A DNA stretch of 64,000 nucleotides from UBA1952 sp965246905 (lineage in GTDB: Bacteria; Bacteroidota; Bacteroidia; Chitinophagales; Chitinophagaceae). Positions 1 to 9,443 of this stretch are shown one piece after another. Every line of letters starts with the position of its first letter. Within the stretch, counting starts at the first letter, position 1. Below the pieces are notes generated by a model. The model was not told the DNA's origin and ran no database searches. It saw only the letters and a program-made list of their open reading frames with translations. Position numbers and translations under genes: made by a program. The stretch covers positions 186,001-250,000 of the forward strand of contig CBDFFZ010000009.1 of assembly GCA_965246905.1 (NCBI GenBank). Direction: 5' to 3'.

Positions 1-1
1 A

Positions 2-214
2 GGATTCATTCGATATGGTTATGGAGCGGCAAAAGGCAAATTGCGTCCGTATTTACTACCCGAATGGCATCCTGCAATGCGTAGCTTATTATCTACAGTA
101 AATGCCTATTTTTTGCTGGACTACGTACACCCCCGGAGGGAATATTGGCCAAAACAATCCGGCACCAGGCATCCTGGATACAAAGCACCGGCGCCTGTGA
201 AGCCGCCGCCCTAA
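2..214 (+). CDS. 3' end of an unidentified gene, cut by the window edge
   Basis: An open frame enters from the left edge and runs 70 codons to a TAA at 212-214, followed directly by a second in-frame TAA. The residues are moderately aromatic and basic and end in a proline-rich tail, KAPAPVKPPP. The stop overlaps the stop of the convergent barrel gene by three bases, a tight arrangement that fits two real convergent genes. I do not recognise the family. With only 70 codons and no start visible, a chance open frame cannot be excluded. Confidence 0.4.
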   Translation, partial: GFIRYGYGAAKGKLRPYLLPEWHPAMRSLLSTVNAYFLLDYVHPRREYWPKQSGTRHPGYKAPAPVKPPP

Positions 215-1047
215 TAATTTAGTATTACTCCAAAATTTCCTCCCCAATTACTATAAGGCAGCCGGTAAGCAGGAATAGTAAAAGTTGTCTGCGGTTCGAT
301 TTTTTGGTTGTACACGAGCGCGCCAGGTTCATAGTTCACCTGTGTCTGGCTGGGATACCGGCTGTTCTTATAGCTCACTCCATCTACCCTGCTGTCTTCC
401 AAATTCATCTGGCGGGTCAGGCAGGAAATCTCCATAAAAGTAAGCTCGCCAAAAATGCTGAGCCAGCTCGTAACGGGAACCTGGTAGCCGCCGGTAAGCG
501 TAAGGCCGAGACTAAATTTCGTCTGCATTTCCGTTCTGTCAAAATAGGTGTGATTATCGCCATAGCCTTCCACTTCCGTAAATACTTTGTTCCTGAGTGG
601 AATGCACATCCCTGCGCTCCCGAAGAAACTGCGGCGATTACGAATGGGCATGAAGGCTACTCCAGGATTGAGGAACAGCGGACGATCAGCCCATATCGTA
701 ATCTTGCTGTGAAGGCTATTTTCCGTTTGGTAGCTATTCTTTCTTAGGGCGATGCCTGTGGAAAGGCCAACCTCGATGCCAAACCGGCCGCTCAGAATTA
801 TTCCTTCTTTAATGCTGCCCTTGTATCCGGTAAAAAGCGAGGCATGGCGGATAAGATAATGCGCGTTCGTAGGGTAAGCTTGCCCCGTGCCAGTGAGTGG
901 AAACGGATCTGCTTCTATAGTATTGCTGAATGGCAGCGGGCCGATATAGCTTACAGCAATCTTTGTATAAAATAGCTGCGCGGAAAGTATTTGGGTGTCC
1001 AATAAAAAGATGACCAAAAAAAGTATGATGTAACAGTATCTTTTCAT
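211..1047 (-). CDS. predicted outer-membrane beta-barrel protein
   Basis: The protein is 278 aa with an N-terminal signal peptide (MKRYCYIILFLVIFLLDTQ, cleavage likely after ILSAQ). The rest alternates short aromatic, glycine-rich strands (FGIEVGLSTGIAL, FSLGLTLTGGYQV, NWGGNFGVILNY) and ends in an aromatic residue, as expected of an outer-membrane barrel. No enzymatic motif is visible. The ATG is well supported: an AAAGGAG Shine-Dalgarno-like sequence lies a few bases upstream on the minus strand. It is convergent with the partial gene at the left edge. Its specific role is unknown; a porin-like or structural envelope function is inference only. Confidence 0.6.
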   Translation of the reverse strand: MKRYCYIILFLVIFLLDTQILSAQLFYTKIAVSYIGPLPFSNTIEADPFPLTGTGQAYPTNAHYLIRHASLFTGYKGSIKEGIILSGRFGIEVGLSTGIALRKNSYQTENSLHSKITIWADRPLFLNPGVAFMPIRNRRSFFGSAGMCIPLRNKVFTEVEGYGDNHTYFDRTEMQTKFSLGLTLTGGYQVPVTSWLSIFGELTFMEISCLTRQMNLEDSRVDGVSYKNSRYPSQTQVNYEPGALVYNQKIEPQTTFTIPAYRLPYSNWGGNFGVILNY

Positions 1048-1137
1048 TGAGGTTCTCCTTTAGGTAAATCAATTTTATCCAAAAGGCAGGATTCCTGGTG
1101 AAAGCGTGCCTTCTATAAATTCATCGTTATTAGCTTA

Positions 1138-3396
1138 CTAAGCGTTCAGTATCCGCTCAATCGCCCCATCATAAGCAGCCTGCCAATCTGCAAGGTAGCC
1201 CCAGCCCGCGCCATCAATGCATATCTCGCCAGTGCCATTTACTTTGCCTAAGCAGGTATGCTCCGCGCCCAGTACCTCAGCCTCAAACATACCTTTAAAC
1301 ACAGGATCGATCGTTACCACCACCCGGCTCTGCGCCTCCCCGAAAAGGAAGGCATCCTTGCGTATCGTATGGTCGGTTTCAATCGCAAACCCGAATGGGG
1401 TGCCCATCGCGCTTTCCAGCAGGCAGGCAAACAGGCCGCCTTCGCTTATATCGTGGGCTGAGTGGATGATGTTCTTCTCGATCAGGTTGGCTATTGCTTC
1501 CTGCACTCCGTACTCTTCCTCAAGATCAAAATACGGTGCCGGACTGTGCATTACTCCGCATAGCTGGTGCAGGTATTCCGAGCAGCCCAAATCATTGCGG
1601 CTTGTGCCTACCAGATAAATGAGATCGCCAGGCTGGCGAAAGCGAAGCGTCATTTTATTATCTAAGCTATCCAGCACACCTACCATACCGATGGTTGGTG
1701 TTGGGTACACTGGGCCGTCCTCGCTCTGGTTATAAAAGCTCACGTTACCACCTGTTACCGGCGTACGGAATTTATTGCAGGCCTCGCCCATGCCCTTAAT
1801 CGCATTCACAAACTGGTAATAAACTTCCGGATTATATGGGTTGCCGAAGTTGAGGCAGTTGGTAACGCCTATCGGAGTACCGCCGCTGCATACGATATTC
1901 CGCGCAGCCTCGCTCACCGCAATCATCGTGCCTACATAAGGGTTGGCATATACGTAGCGGCTGTTGCAATCTGTGGTTACCGCAAGAGCTTTTTTGCTGC
2001 CGTGCACGCGTACCACAGCAGCATCGCTCGGGCCATTGGTATGCGTATTTCCTGCACCTACCATGCTGTCATACTGTTCATAAACCCACCTTTTGGAGGC
2101 GATATTAGGCAGCGATATAAGCTCGAATGCGGCTTCCTTTAAAGCAACCGGCTCTGGGATGGTATTTATATCGAATGCGGCAATCTGCTGCAGGTATTGC
2201 GGCTCTTTCCATTCGCGATCATAGATGGGAGCGCCGCCGCCGAGCACCATGCTTTCCGCAGGTACATCCGCAATAAGCTCACCGTTCATGTAGAATTTCA
2301 GATTTTTATCGGCCGTTACCTCGCCAATCTGCTCGCAATGAATATCCCACTTGTCAAAGATGGCCTGTACGGCGCTTTCCTGCCCTTTCTTAAGTACGAT
2401 GAGCATACGCTCCTGGCTCTCTGACAGCAGCATTTCCCAGGGCTTCATATTCGCCTGGCGGGTAGGCACTTTATCAAGATGAATGATCATCCCGTGCTCA
2501 CCCTTGGCGCTCATCTCGGAGGTAGAGCAGGTAATGCCTGCCGCTCCCATATCCTGCATACCAATTATGGTGCCGGTTTTAATAGCTTCAAGGCAGGCTT
2601 CAAGCAGTTTCTTTTCCTCGAAGGGATCGCCTACCTGTACCGAAGGAAGCTGCTCTGCACTGTTTTCAGAAATATCCGCGGAAGCGAAAGAAGCCCCGCC
2701 TATGCCATCCTTACCGGTGGATGCGCCTACGATAAACACCGGGTTGCCCGGCCCGTAGGAAGTAGCGGAAACCGTTTCGCCCACTTTCACTACGCCTACG
2801 CTCATGGCATTTACCAAAGGGTTCGTCTGGTAGCAATCTTCAAAATAAACCTCGCCGCCCACCATAGGCACGCCGAAGCAGTTGCCGTAATGGCCAATGC
2901 CTTTTACCACACCTTTAAGCAGCCATTTGGTCTTGGGGGTATCCAGCTTGCCGAAGCGGAGGGAATTGAGCGAGGCAATAGGCCGTGCCCCCATCGTGAA
3001 GATATCGCGGTGAATGCCGCCAACGCCCGTTGCCGCCCCCTGGAACGGCTCGATGGCCGATGGGTGATTGTGGGATTCTATTTTGAATACACAGCCGAGC
3101 CCATCGCCAATATCAACCAGCCCGGCATTTTCTTCACCGGCTTTTACAAGGAGCTTCTCGCCTTCGCGGGGCAGGGTTTTAAGCCACTTAATGGAATTCT
3201 TATAGCTACAGTGCTCGCTCCACATTACCGAGTACATGGCTGTTTCTGTAAAATTGGGTGTGCGCCCCATTACCTTGATGATCTCATTAAATTCTTCTTC
3301 GCGGAGGCCGAGCTTTAAGGCTTGTTCTAAAATGGCTGGCTGCGGTGCGTATTGTGTGGCTTGCATGGCTTGGAATAGAGGCTGCAAACTTACCAT
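1138..3396 (-). CDS. purL: phosphoribosylformylglycinamidine synthase, PurL subunit (short form)
   Basis: This is the catalytic synthetase subunit of FGAR amidotransferase, the fourth step of de novo purine synthesis, in the cytoplasm: FGAR + ATP + ammonia to FGAM. The 752 aa match the short PurL, which needs separate PurS and PurQ, and purS is indeed present at 42.8 kb. Visible blocks are SVMWSEHCSYKNS near residue 56, the HNHPSAIEPFQGAATGVGG nucleotide/active-site block near 109, and ATP-binding glycine-rich segments such as GGAPIYDREW and GAGNTHTNGPSDAA. Two ATGs lie ten codons apart; neither has a clear ribosome-binding site, and the inner one (3366) fits the usual family N-terminus as well. 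No other pur gene is adjacent. Confidence 0.95.
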   Translation of the reverse strand: MVSLQPLFQAMQATQYAPQPAILEQALKLGLREEEFNEIIKVMGRTPNFTETAMYSVMWSEHCSYKNSIKWLKTLPREGEKLLVKAGEENAGLVDIGDGLGCVFKIESHNHPSAIEPFQGAATGVGGIHRDIFTMGARPIASLNSLRFGKLDTPKTKWLLKGVVKGIGHYGNCFGVPMVGGEVYFEDCYQTNPLVNAMSVGVVKVGETVSATSYGPGNPVFIVGASTGKDGIGGASFASADISENSAEQLPSVQVGDPFEEKKLLEACLEAIKTGTIIGMQDMGAAGITCSTSEMSAKGEHGMIIHLDKVPTRQANMKPWEMLLSESQERMLIVLKKGQESAVQAIFDKWDIHCEQIGEVTADKNLKFYMNGELIADVPAESMVLGGGAPIYDREWKEPQYLQQIAAFDINTIPEPVALKEAAFELISLPNIASKRWVYEQYDSMVGAGNTHTNGPSDAAVVRVHGSKKALAVTTDCNSRYVYANPYVGTMIAVSEAARNIVCSGGTPIGVTNCLNFGNPYNPEVYYQFVNAIKGMGEACNKFRTPVTGGNVSFYNQSEDGPVYPTPTIGMVGVLDSLDNKMTLRFRQPGDLIYLVGTSRNDLGCSEYLHQLCGVMHSPAPYFDLEEEYGVQEAIANLIEKNIIHSAHDISEGGLFACLLESAMGTPFGFAIETDHTIRKDAFLFGEAQSRVVVTIDPVFKGMFEAEVLGAEHTCLGKVNGTGEICIDGAGWGYLADWQAAYDGAIERILNA

Positions 3397-3546
3397 TTTT
3401 TGCGGGGCGGCGGCACCGGTTCCGGTATGCGACCATTCATTTATGCATAGTTAAAGCTCGCCGCCATGCCGCAAAATATCGCGCGGCGCGCAGCAAAGTG
3501 CCTCTAATCGCCTACATTCGCAATCCACCTTTTAAAACCAAACAAA

Positions 3547-4752
<1,206 letters not shown>

Positions 4753-4767
4753 AGACAATATTTTTTA

Positions 4768-5061
4768 GTGGATATCATTGCGCTCATTTATCTTACTTAC
4801 CGCATCGGGCTGAAGGCCGCGCTGAAAGGCCAGCCAAAGCTCAGATGGCGGCTCTTCACGGTGCTTGCGTGGGTATCTTTCGAGATTGCCGGTATCCTCA
4901 TCGGGTTTTCTATCAGCCACAATATTTATATGGCCGGTCTGCTCGGGCTGGCAGGCGGGGCGGGTGGCTATCTGCTGGCCAAATACAGGCTCGATCAGTT
5001 GCCGGATAATATGCAGAATGAACACTGGACGGACCGGCTCGGCAAGGAGGACAGGGGCTGA
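4768..5061 (+). CDS. small two-helix membrane protein
   Basis: A 97-aa protein with two hydrophobic segments (WRLFTVLAWVSFEIAGILIGFS and a Gly-rich MAGLLGLAGGAGGYLLA) and a hydrophilic C-terminus. The start is GTG, 15 bp after the stop of the DegT-family gene, so it is probably cotranscribed with it. A strong terminator at 5081-5122 closes the unit, which supports it being real. No family recognised. Confidence 0.6.
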   Translation: MDIIALIYLTYRIGLKAALKGQPKLRWRLFTVLAWVSFEIAGILIGFSISHNIYMAGLLGLAGGAGGYLLAKYRLDQLPDNMQNEHWTDRLGKEDRG

Positions 5062-5080
5062 GCGCCTGTTACCAAACAAT

Positions 5081-5122
5081 AAAAGCCATAAGCGATGCAC
5101 ACCGCTTATGGCTTTTCTTTTT
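5081..5122 (+). terminator. intrinsic terminator of the DegT-family/membrane protein unit
   Basis: A perfect 14-bp stem (5081-5094 with 5103-5116), 8-nt loop, followed by a T-rich tract. It ends the two-gene unit. Confidence 0.9.
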
Positions 5123-5185
5123 GCAAGAGTAGTTGGATGAAGGCAGTTGGCTCAATGTTCCTGCCCTGAGCCCGAACATTCGCCC

Positions 5186-5193
5186 TACTTTTG
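5186..5193 (+). promoter_or_regulatory. Bacteroidota -7 box TACTTTTG
   Basis: Exact match to the TAnnTTTG element of Bacteroidota promoters, 22 nt before the ATG of the small lipoprotein at 5215 and just after the preceding terminator. No clear -33 TTG at the expected distance. Confidence 0.6.
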
Positions 5194-5214
5194 CCGCGCC
5201 AAACAACTGTGTTT

Positions 5215-5460
5215 ATGAAAGCCTTTCTAATTCCTGCCCTTGCATCCTGCCTTGCCATCGCATCCTGCGGTGCAGACAATACCGATGCCCTGGCACAGGC
5301 GCAGGTAGATTCTATTGTAGCGTCCAAAACCAGTCTCCTCCAATCGCGGATGAAGCACAATAACGATTCAATTATCAATGCAATGGCTGTGGCACGTGCT
5401 GATTCTATGATGGGCAAAAAAGCAGCGTTACCTAAAAGAGAAAGCGCTGCCGTACAATAA
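5215..5460 (+). CDS. small lipoprotein
   Basis: The ATG at 5215 gives an 81-aa protein with a type II signal peptide, MKAFLIPALASCLAIASC, the lipobox being IASC. The mature part is Asp/Ala/Met-rich and helical, with no known domain. A longer frame starting at 5191 would put eight charged residues before the signal and is rejected; the -7 box overlaps that upstream start. Its TAA overlaps the ATG of the next gene by one base (TAATG), so the two are translationally coupled. Confidence 0.7.
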   Translation: MKAFLIPALASCLAIASCGADNTDALAQAQVDSIVASKTSLLQSRMKHNNDSIINAMAVARADSMMGKKAALPKRESAAVQ

Positions 5461-6944
5461 TGATGCGCCGTTTGTATCTTCTTTTCCTCCTGCTAAGCAT
5501 TATACTGGCACCAGCGGGCGCACAGGATTATTTCTTCGATTACAATGCCCGCTGCCACCAAGCATATACTGCCTACCTCTCGATGAAGCCAGAGGAAGGC
5601 GATGCGCTTATACGCCGCGAGTTTGCTGCTAATCCACACAACCTGATGGCCACCTACCTGGCCGATTACGGGGATTTTATGGAGCTCTTTTTCAATGGCG
5701 ACCCTGCAGAGCTGAAGCAGCGCCAGGCGCACCAAGGCGAGCGGCTGGCGCTTTTGGAGCGCGGTTTCAGCAATGATCCCTGGTTGCGTTTTTGCAGAGC
5801 GGGCATTCAACTGCACTGGGCCATTATTTACGGGCGTTTAGGCGAGAACTTCAGAGCCGCTACCACCTTTCGCAAATCCTATCTCCTTATTAAAGAAAAT
5901 AAAGAGCTTTTTCCGGCCTTCGTGCAGAATGATGTGTTTCTGGGCGTTGAGGAGGCTGCGGCTGGCGCGATACCGGAAGAATACGGTTGGCTGGCGGCCA
6001 TCTTCGGGATGAAAGGCAATGTGCGCCGAGGCTCCGGCAGGCTCACCAAATTCCTCGAAAACAATAGGGATGCCCACACTCCGCTTCGGCAGGAAGCGGC
6101 TATTTACGATCTGTACATTCGCTTTTATCTCCTCTACCGGCAGCAGGATGTGCTGCACTCTGTGCTTGCGGCCCCGCCCGGCAATAGCCTCGATAATTTT
6201 GTGTATGCCAATATCCTGCTCAATGGTCATAAAACAGCGGCGGCGCTATCCATACTTAACGGCATGGCTAAAGAGCCTGCGTATAATGCTTTCCCTGTGT
6301 TTGAGTATGAGCTGGCCAATGCGCTGTACATGAATCAGGATATAGCGTGCATTCCGCATTTCCTCCAGTATATAGCCCGCAATAATGGCCGGCTTTACAC
6401 TAAAGATGCCCTGATGAAATGCGCACTCACCTGGTATTTAGCCAACAATAAGCCCAAGGCCGAAGAACTGCGCGGACGCATTAAAAAGAGCGGCAACGCA
6501 ACAACCGATGCAGACAAGCAGGCCCAGCGATTTGCCGAAGGCACTAATTGGCCCAACCTGCCGCTGCTCCGTGCCAGGCTCGCAACGGATGGCGGAAACT
6601 ACACTGATGCGCTGAAGCTCCTGAAAGACCTGCAGCCGCAAAGCTTCCCCGACCCGGCCGACAGGCTGGAATATACCTTTCGGCTTGCGCGAGCGTACGA
6701 TGGCGTTGGTGATCTGCAGAAGGCAGGGCAGTATTACACCCAGGCAATCGCCGAAGGCAAAGACCGGAAAGAGCAGTTTGCCGCACGCGCGGCCCTGCAG
6801 CTGGGGATGCTTTATGAGCATGCCGGCAAGCGGGAGGAGGCACTAAAGGCGTACAATCAGTGCCTGAAAATGAGGGGGCATGATTTCCAATCGTCACTGG
6901 ATCAGCAGTCGAAGGCTGGGGTGAACCGGCTTACGGTGCGGTAG
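5460..6944 (+). CDS. secreted or periplasmic tetratricopeptide-like repeat protein
   Basis: A 494-aa protein with a signal peptide (MMRRLYLLFLLLSIILAPAGAQ). The C-terminal half shows TPR-like helix pairs, for example LRARLATDGGNYTDALKLL, FRLARAYDGVGDLQKAGQYY and LGMLYEHAGKREEALKAYNQ. The N-terminal half is helical without a clear motif. TPR proteins act as interaction scaffolds; here probably in the periplasm or at the envelope. It is coupled to the upstream lipoprotein by a TAATG overlap, so the pair may work together. No partner can be named. Confidence 0.7.
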   Translation: MMRRLYLLFLLLSIILAPAGAQDYFFDYNARCHQAYTAYLSMKPEEGDALIRREFAANPHNLMATYLADYGDFMELFFNGDPAELKQRQAHQGERLALLERGFSNDPWLRFCRAGIQLHWAIIYGRLGENFRAATTFRKSYLLIKENKELFPAFVQNDVFLGVEEAAAGAIPEEYGWLAAIFGMKGNVRRGSGRLTKFLENNRDAHTPLRQEAAIYDLYIRFYLLYRQQDVLHSVLAAPPGNSLDNFVYANILLNGHKTAAALSILNGMAKEPAYNAFPVFEYELANALYMNQDIACIPHFLQYIARNNGRLYTKDALMKCALTWYLANNKPKAEELRGRIKKSGNATTDADKQAQRFAEGTNWPNLPLLRARLATDGGNYTDALKLLKDLQPQSFPDPADRLEYTFRLARAYDGVGDLQKAGQYYTQAIAEGKDRKEQFAARAALQLGMLYEHAGKREEALKAYNQCLKMRGHDFQSSLDQQSKAGVNRLTVR

Positions 6945-6990
6945 CTCTGACTATGGGCACATCCCTTGCGCGGGCTCCTAAGCATATTGG

Positions 6991-7048
6991 GCTTTTCCTG
7001 GCCGCTTTACTTATCTGAACTATGATTCATTTGATTATTATGATTTCT
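6991..7048 (+). repeat. dispersed intergenic repeat, copy R1 (partial)
   Basis: Carries the core TCTGAACTATGATTCATTTG plus GATTATTATGA and a preceding GCTTTTCC block. The same core recurs at 14.7 kb, 23.6 kb (inverted) and 41.8 kb, with a diverged form at 21.7 kb. The rest of the 255-bp gap 6945-7199 holds only the terminator of the peptidase gene. Confidence 0.6.
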
Positions 7049-7135
7049 GCCTGCAAGCCGCCGTACAAAGGCAGCATCAAAAAAATACCAGGGCCTCCGG
7101 TGAAATCAATTAATCCGCAGACGCTATGATTCAGA

Positions 7136-7171
7136 GAAAAAGGAAGGCTTCGCTTAGCGCGAAGCCTTCCT
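7136..7171 (-). terminator. intrinsic terminator of the S46 peptidase gene
   Basis: A perfect 13-bp stem (7141-7153 with 7159-7171), 5-nt loop, followed on the minus strand by a T-rich tract. Confidence 0.85.
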
Positions 7172-7199
7172 GCTGTATCCTCCTTAAAATTCAGGGAAA

Positions 7200-9341
7200 T
7201 CAGTTCTTCACCAGCTTCATCTCATCGAGCAGCAAGGTTGCGCCGCCGAATTTATCAATAATAAAAAGTGTGTAGCGGATATCTACCGAGATGTTGCGGC
7301 ACAGTGCAGGGTCGAAGTACAGATCGCTCATTGTGCCCTCCCAGATACGATCGAAGTTGGTGCCTATCAGCTCGCCTTTTGCATTGAGCACCGGGCTGCC
7401 GGAGTTACCGCCCGAGGTATGGTTATCTGCAATAAAAGCCAGTGGCACAGTGCCATCCACACCCCAGCGGCCATATTTTTTGGAAGCCTGTAATTCCTTA
7501 AGCTTTTGCGGCACACGAAACTCTTCCACATCCGGCTGGTCTTTTGCAACGGCCTCATCGATATTGGTCTGGTAGGAATAGGGAGCCGGGCCATCGGGGT
7601 CGATGCCCTTAATGCGGCCATAAGTAAGGCGCAGGGTAAGATTGGCATCAGGGTAGAAATTCCTGCCAGGCTGTGCCTGTAATTGTGCGGCCATATAGAG
7701 GCGGTTTAGGCGCGTCATCCGCCTCGTATAGCTGCTTAGCTGGGGTGTGATGCGCTCTGCGCGCATTACGGCAATCGCGTGGTAAAGCTGGTAGGCAGGA
7801 TCATCAAGAATGGCTTGTAATGACATGCCTGCAATACCTGCATCATCCTTCATAGCGCTCCGGCGGTACACATTGCCTGCCCATTTATTATAGCTCCCGC
7901 CTGCTGCGGCAAGCATATTGCGGTAAGCGGCGGGCACATAGCCGGGGCATCGCTCTATAAAGAGTGGCATCAGGGCTTCGAATACTTTACGATCGGTAGC
8001 TGCATCGTAATTCTTATAAAATCCTGCCCATCGCTTTTCAATTTCGCCCTGTGCTTTGGTATCGCCTTTGCGCATTGCCTTTAAGAGTGCCTCGAGCTCA
8101 GCGCCCTGCGCAATGAGTTCAATACCGGTCACCGCTTCACGGATGTATTCCTCTGCCCGTAGCTCATCATTGGCCGCTGCCGTAGTGGCCTGTATCGCTG
8201 CGAGTACATTATCTGCATAAGGCAGGGTTGTATCCTGCGAAGCCCAGGCCTGGAAATCGTTTTCTTTCTCCGCTTTAATATCATCTACCTTATTAAGGCG
8301 CAGGCCACGCACCTCGCCCTGCCATTTCTTCCAGCCGTTGGCAACGGTGGCGCGCTTGGCGGTATATTTAATAAATACATCACGGTCGGCAGTCATGGCA
8401 TCCTTCCAGATATTCAGCTTCAGCGTGCGCGCCTCAATACGGATAGGATCGGAGATGGCAGAGATCTGCTTTAGCTGTGCTCCGGCAATATATTCCTGCG
8501 TAGTGCCGGGAAAGCCATAGACCATCGTAAAGTCACCTTCTTTGTAGCCGCTTACATTGATGTTGAAGAAGTTTTTGGGGTGGTAAGGCTTATTGGCCCT
8601 GCTGTAATCTGCCGGCAGGCCCTTATCATCCGCATAAACCCGGAACAGGCTAAAATCGGCATTGTGCCGCGGCCACATCCAGTTGTCGGTATCGCCGCCG
8701 AAGTTGCCAATGCCATTTGGCGGAAAGCCCACAAGGCGTATATCCCGGAAAGTCTCGGAAAGAATCACCCAATATTGATTGCCGCGAAAATAAGGCTGGA
8801 TAGAAGCATCGAGCTTTGTAACATATTTATAGCCTTTCTCTAATGCAGCTATTCTTTTAGTGATGATGGAATCGCGGCTGGCATCGGCAAGCGTATCAGC
8901 AAGATCATAAGTAATCCTATCCGTTATATTTTCCATCTTGCGGATAAAAGTAACGGTGAGGCCGGCGCAGGGAATTTCTTCCTGCATGTTTCCGGCCCAG
9001 AAACCCGCTGCAAAAAAATCCCGGCTGGTGCTGCTCAGTTTCTGTGCGCTGCTGTAGCCGCAATGGTGGTTGGTAAGCAGGAGTCCTTTGGAAGATATAA
9101 TCTCCCCGGTGCAGCCGCCGCCAAAAAGCACTACGGCATTGTTAAGTCCGGTACCCTGCTCATTATAAAGCTGATCGATCGGTATCTTTAAGCCCATAGA
9201 CTTCATATCTGCCGCGCGGCCTTTGAGCGTAGGCGGGAGCCACATCCCTTCTTTGGCAGGGGCGGTAAATGCTGCGCCAACGATTGCTGCAGTTAATACC
9301 GTCTTAATAAAAGAACGGCGCTGATCTGAGTGTAAAAACAT
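7200..9341 (-). CDS. S46 family dipeptidyl-peptidase, DPP11-like
   Basis: An exported serine peptidase of 713 aa, the usual length for S46. The catalytic triad is visible: His93 in LLLTNHHCGYS, Asp in the GGDTDNW block (215-221), and Ser647 in GGNSGSPV. The S1-pocket residue after NFD is Arg665 (NFDRIWEGTMSD), as in DPP11, which removes dipeptides after Asp/Glu; DPP7 has Gly there. The N-terminus, QRRSFIKTVLTAAIVGAAF, looks like a twin-arginine signal. The likely role is peptide nutrition at the cell surface or in the periplasm. It is a single gene with its own terminator. Confidence 0.9.
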   Translation of the reverse strand: MFLHSDQRRSFIKTVLTAAIVGAAFTAPAKEGMWLPPTLKGRAADMKSMGLKIPIDQLYNEQGTGLNNAVVLFGGGCTGEIISSKGLLLTNHHCGYSSAQKLSSTSRDFFAAGFWAGNMQEEIPCAGLTVTFIRKMENITDRITYDLADTLADASRDSIITKRIAALEKGYKYVTKLDASIQPYFRGNQYWVILSETFRDIRLVGFPPNGIGNFGGDTDNWMWPRHNADFSLFRVYADDKGLPADYSRANKPYHPKNFFNINVSGYKEGDFTMVYGFPGTTQEYIAGAQLKQISAISDPIRIEARTLKLNIWKDAMTADRDVFIKYTAKRATVANGWKKWQGEVRGLRLNKVDDIKAEKENDFQAWASQDTTLPYADNVLAAIQATTAAANDELRAEEYIREAVTGIELIAQGAELEALLKAMRKGDTKAQGEIEKRWAGFYKNYDAATDRKVFEALMPLFIERCPGYVPAAYRNMLAAAGGSYNKWAGNVYRRSAMKDDAGIAGMSLQAILDDPAYQLYHAIAVMRAERITPQLSSYTRRMTRLNRLYMAAQLQAQPGRNFYPDANLTLRLTYGRIKGIDPDGPAPYSYQTNIDEAVAKDQPDVEEFRVPQKLKELQASKKYGRWGVDGTVPLAFIADNHTSGGNSGSPVLNAKGELIGTNFDRIWEGTMSDLYFDPALCRNISVDIRYTLFIIDKFGGATLLLDEMKLVKN

Positions 9342-9443
9342 GAGATTCGATGTAGTTTGAAAAATAAAAATAGTACTTCATTATAAAAGTTTTGAGCTAA
9401 TGGCTATATTAGCCCAATATATCGGACTTTACTTTTACGACTT

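Noticed and set aside
2479..3318. 279-codon plus-strand frame opposite purL
   Set aside because: It lies wholly antisense to the well-supported purL, with unlikely amino-acid composition; a shadow frame.
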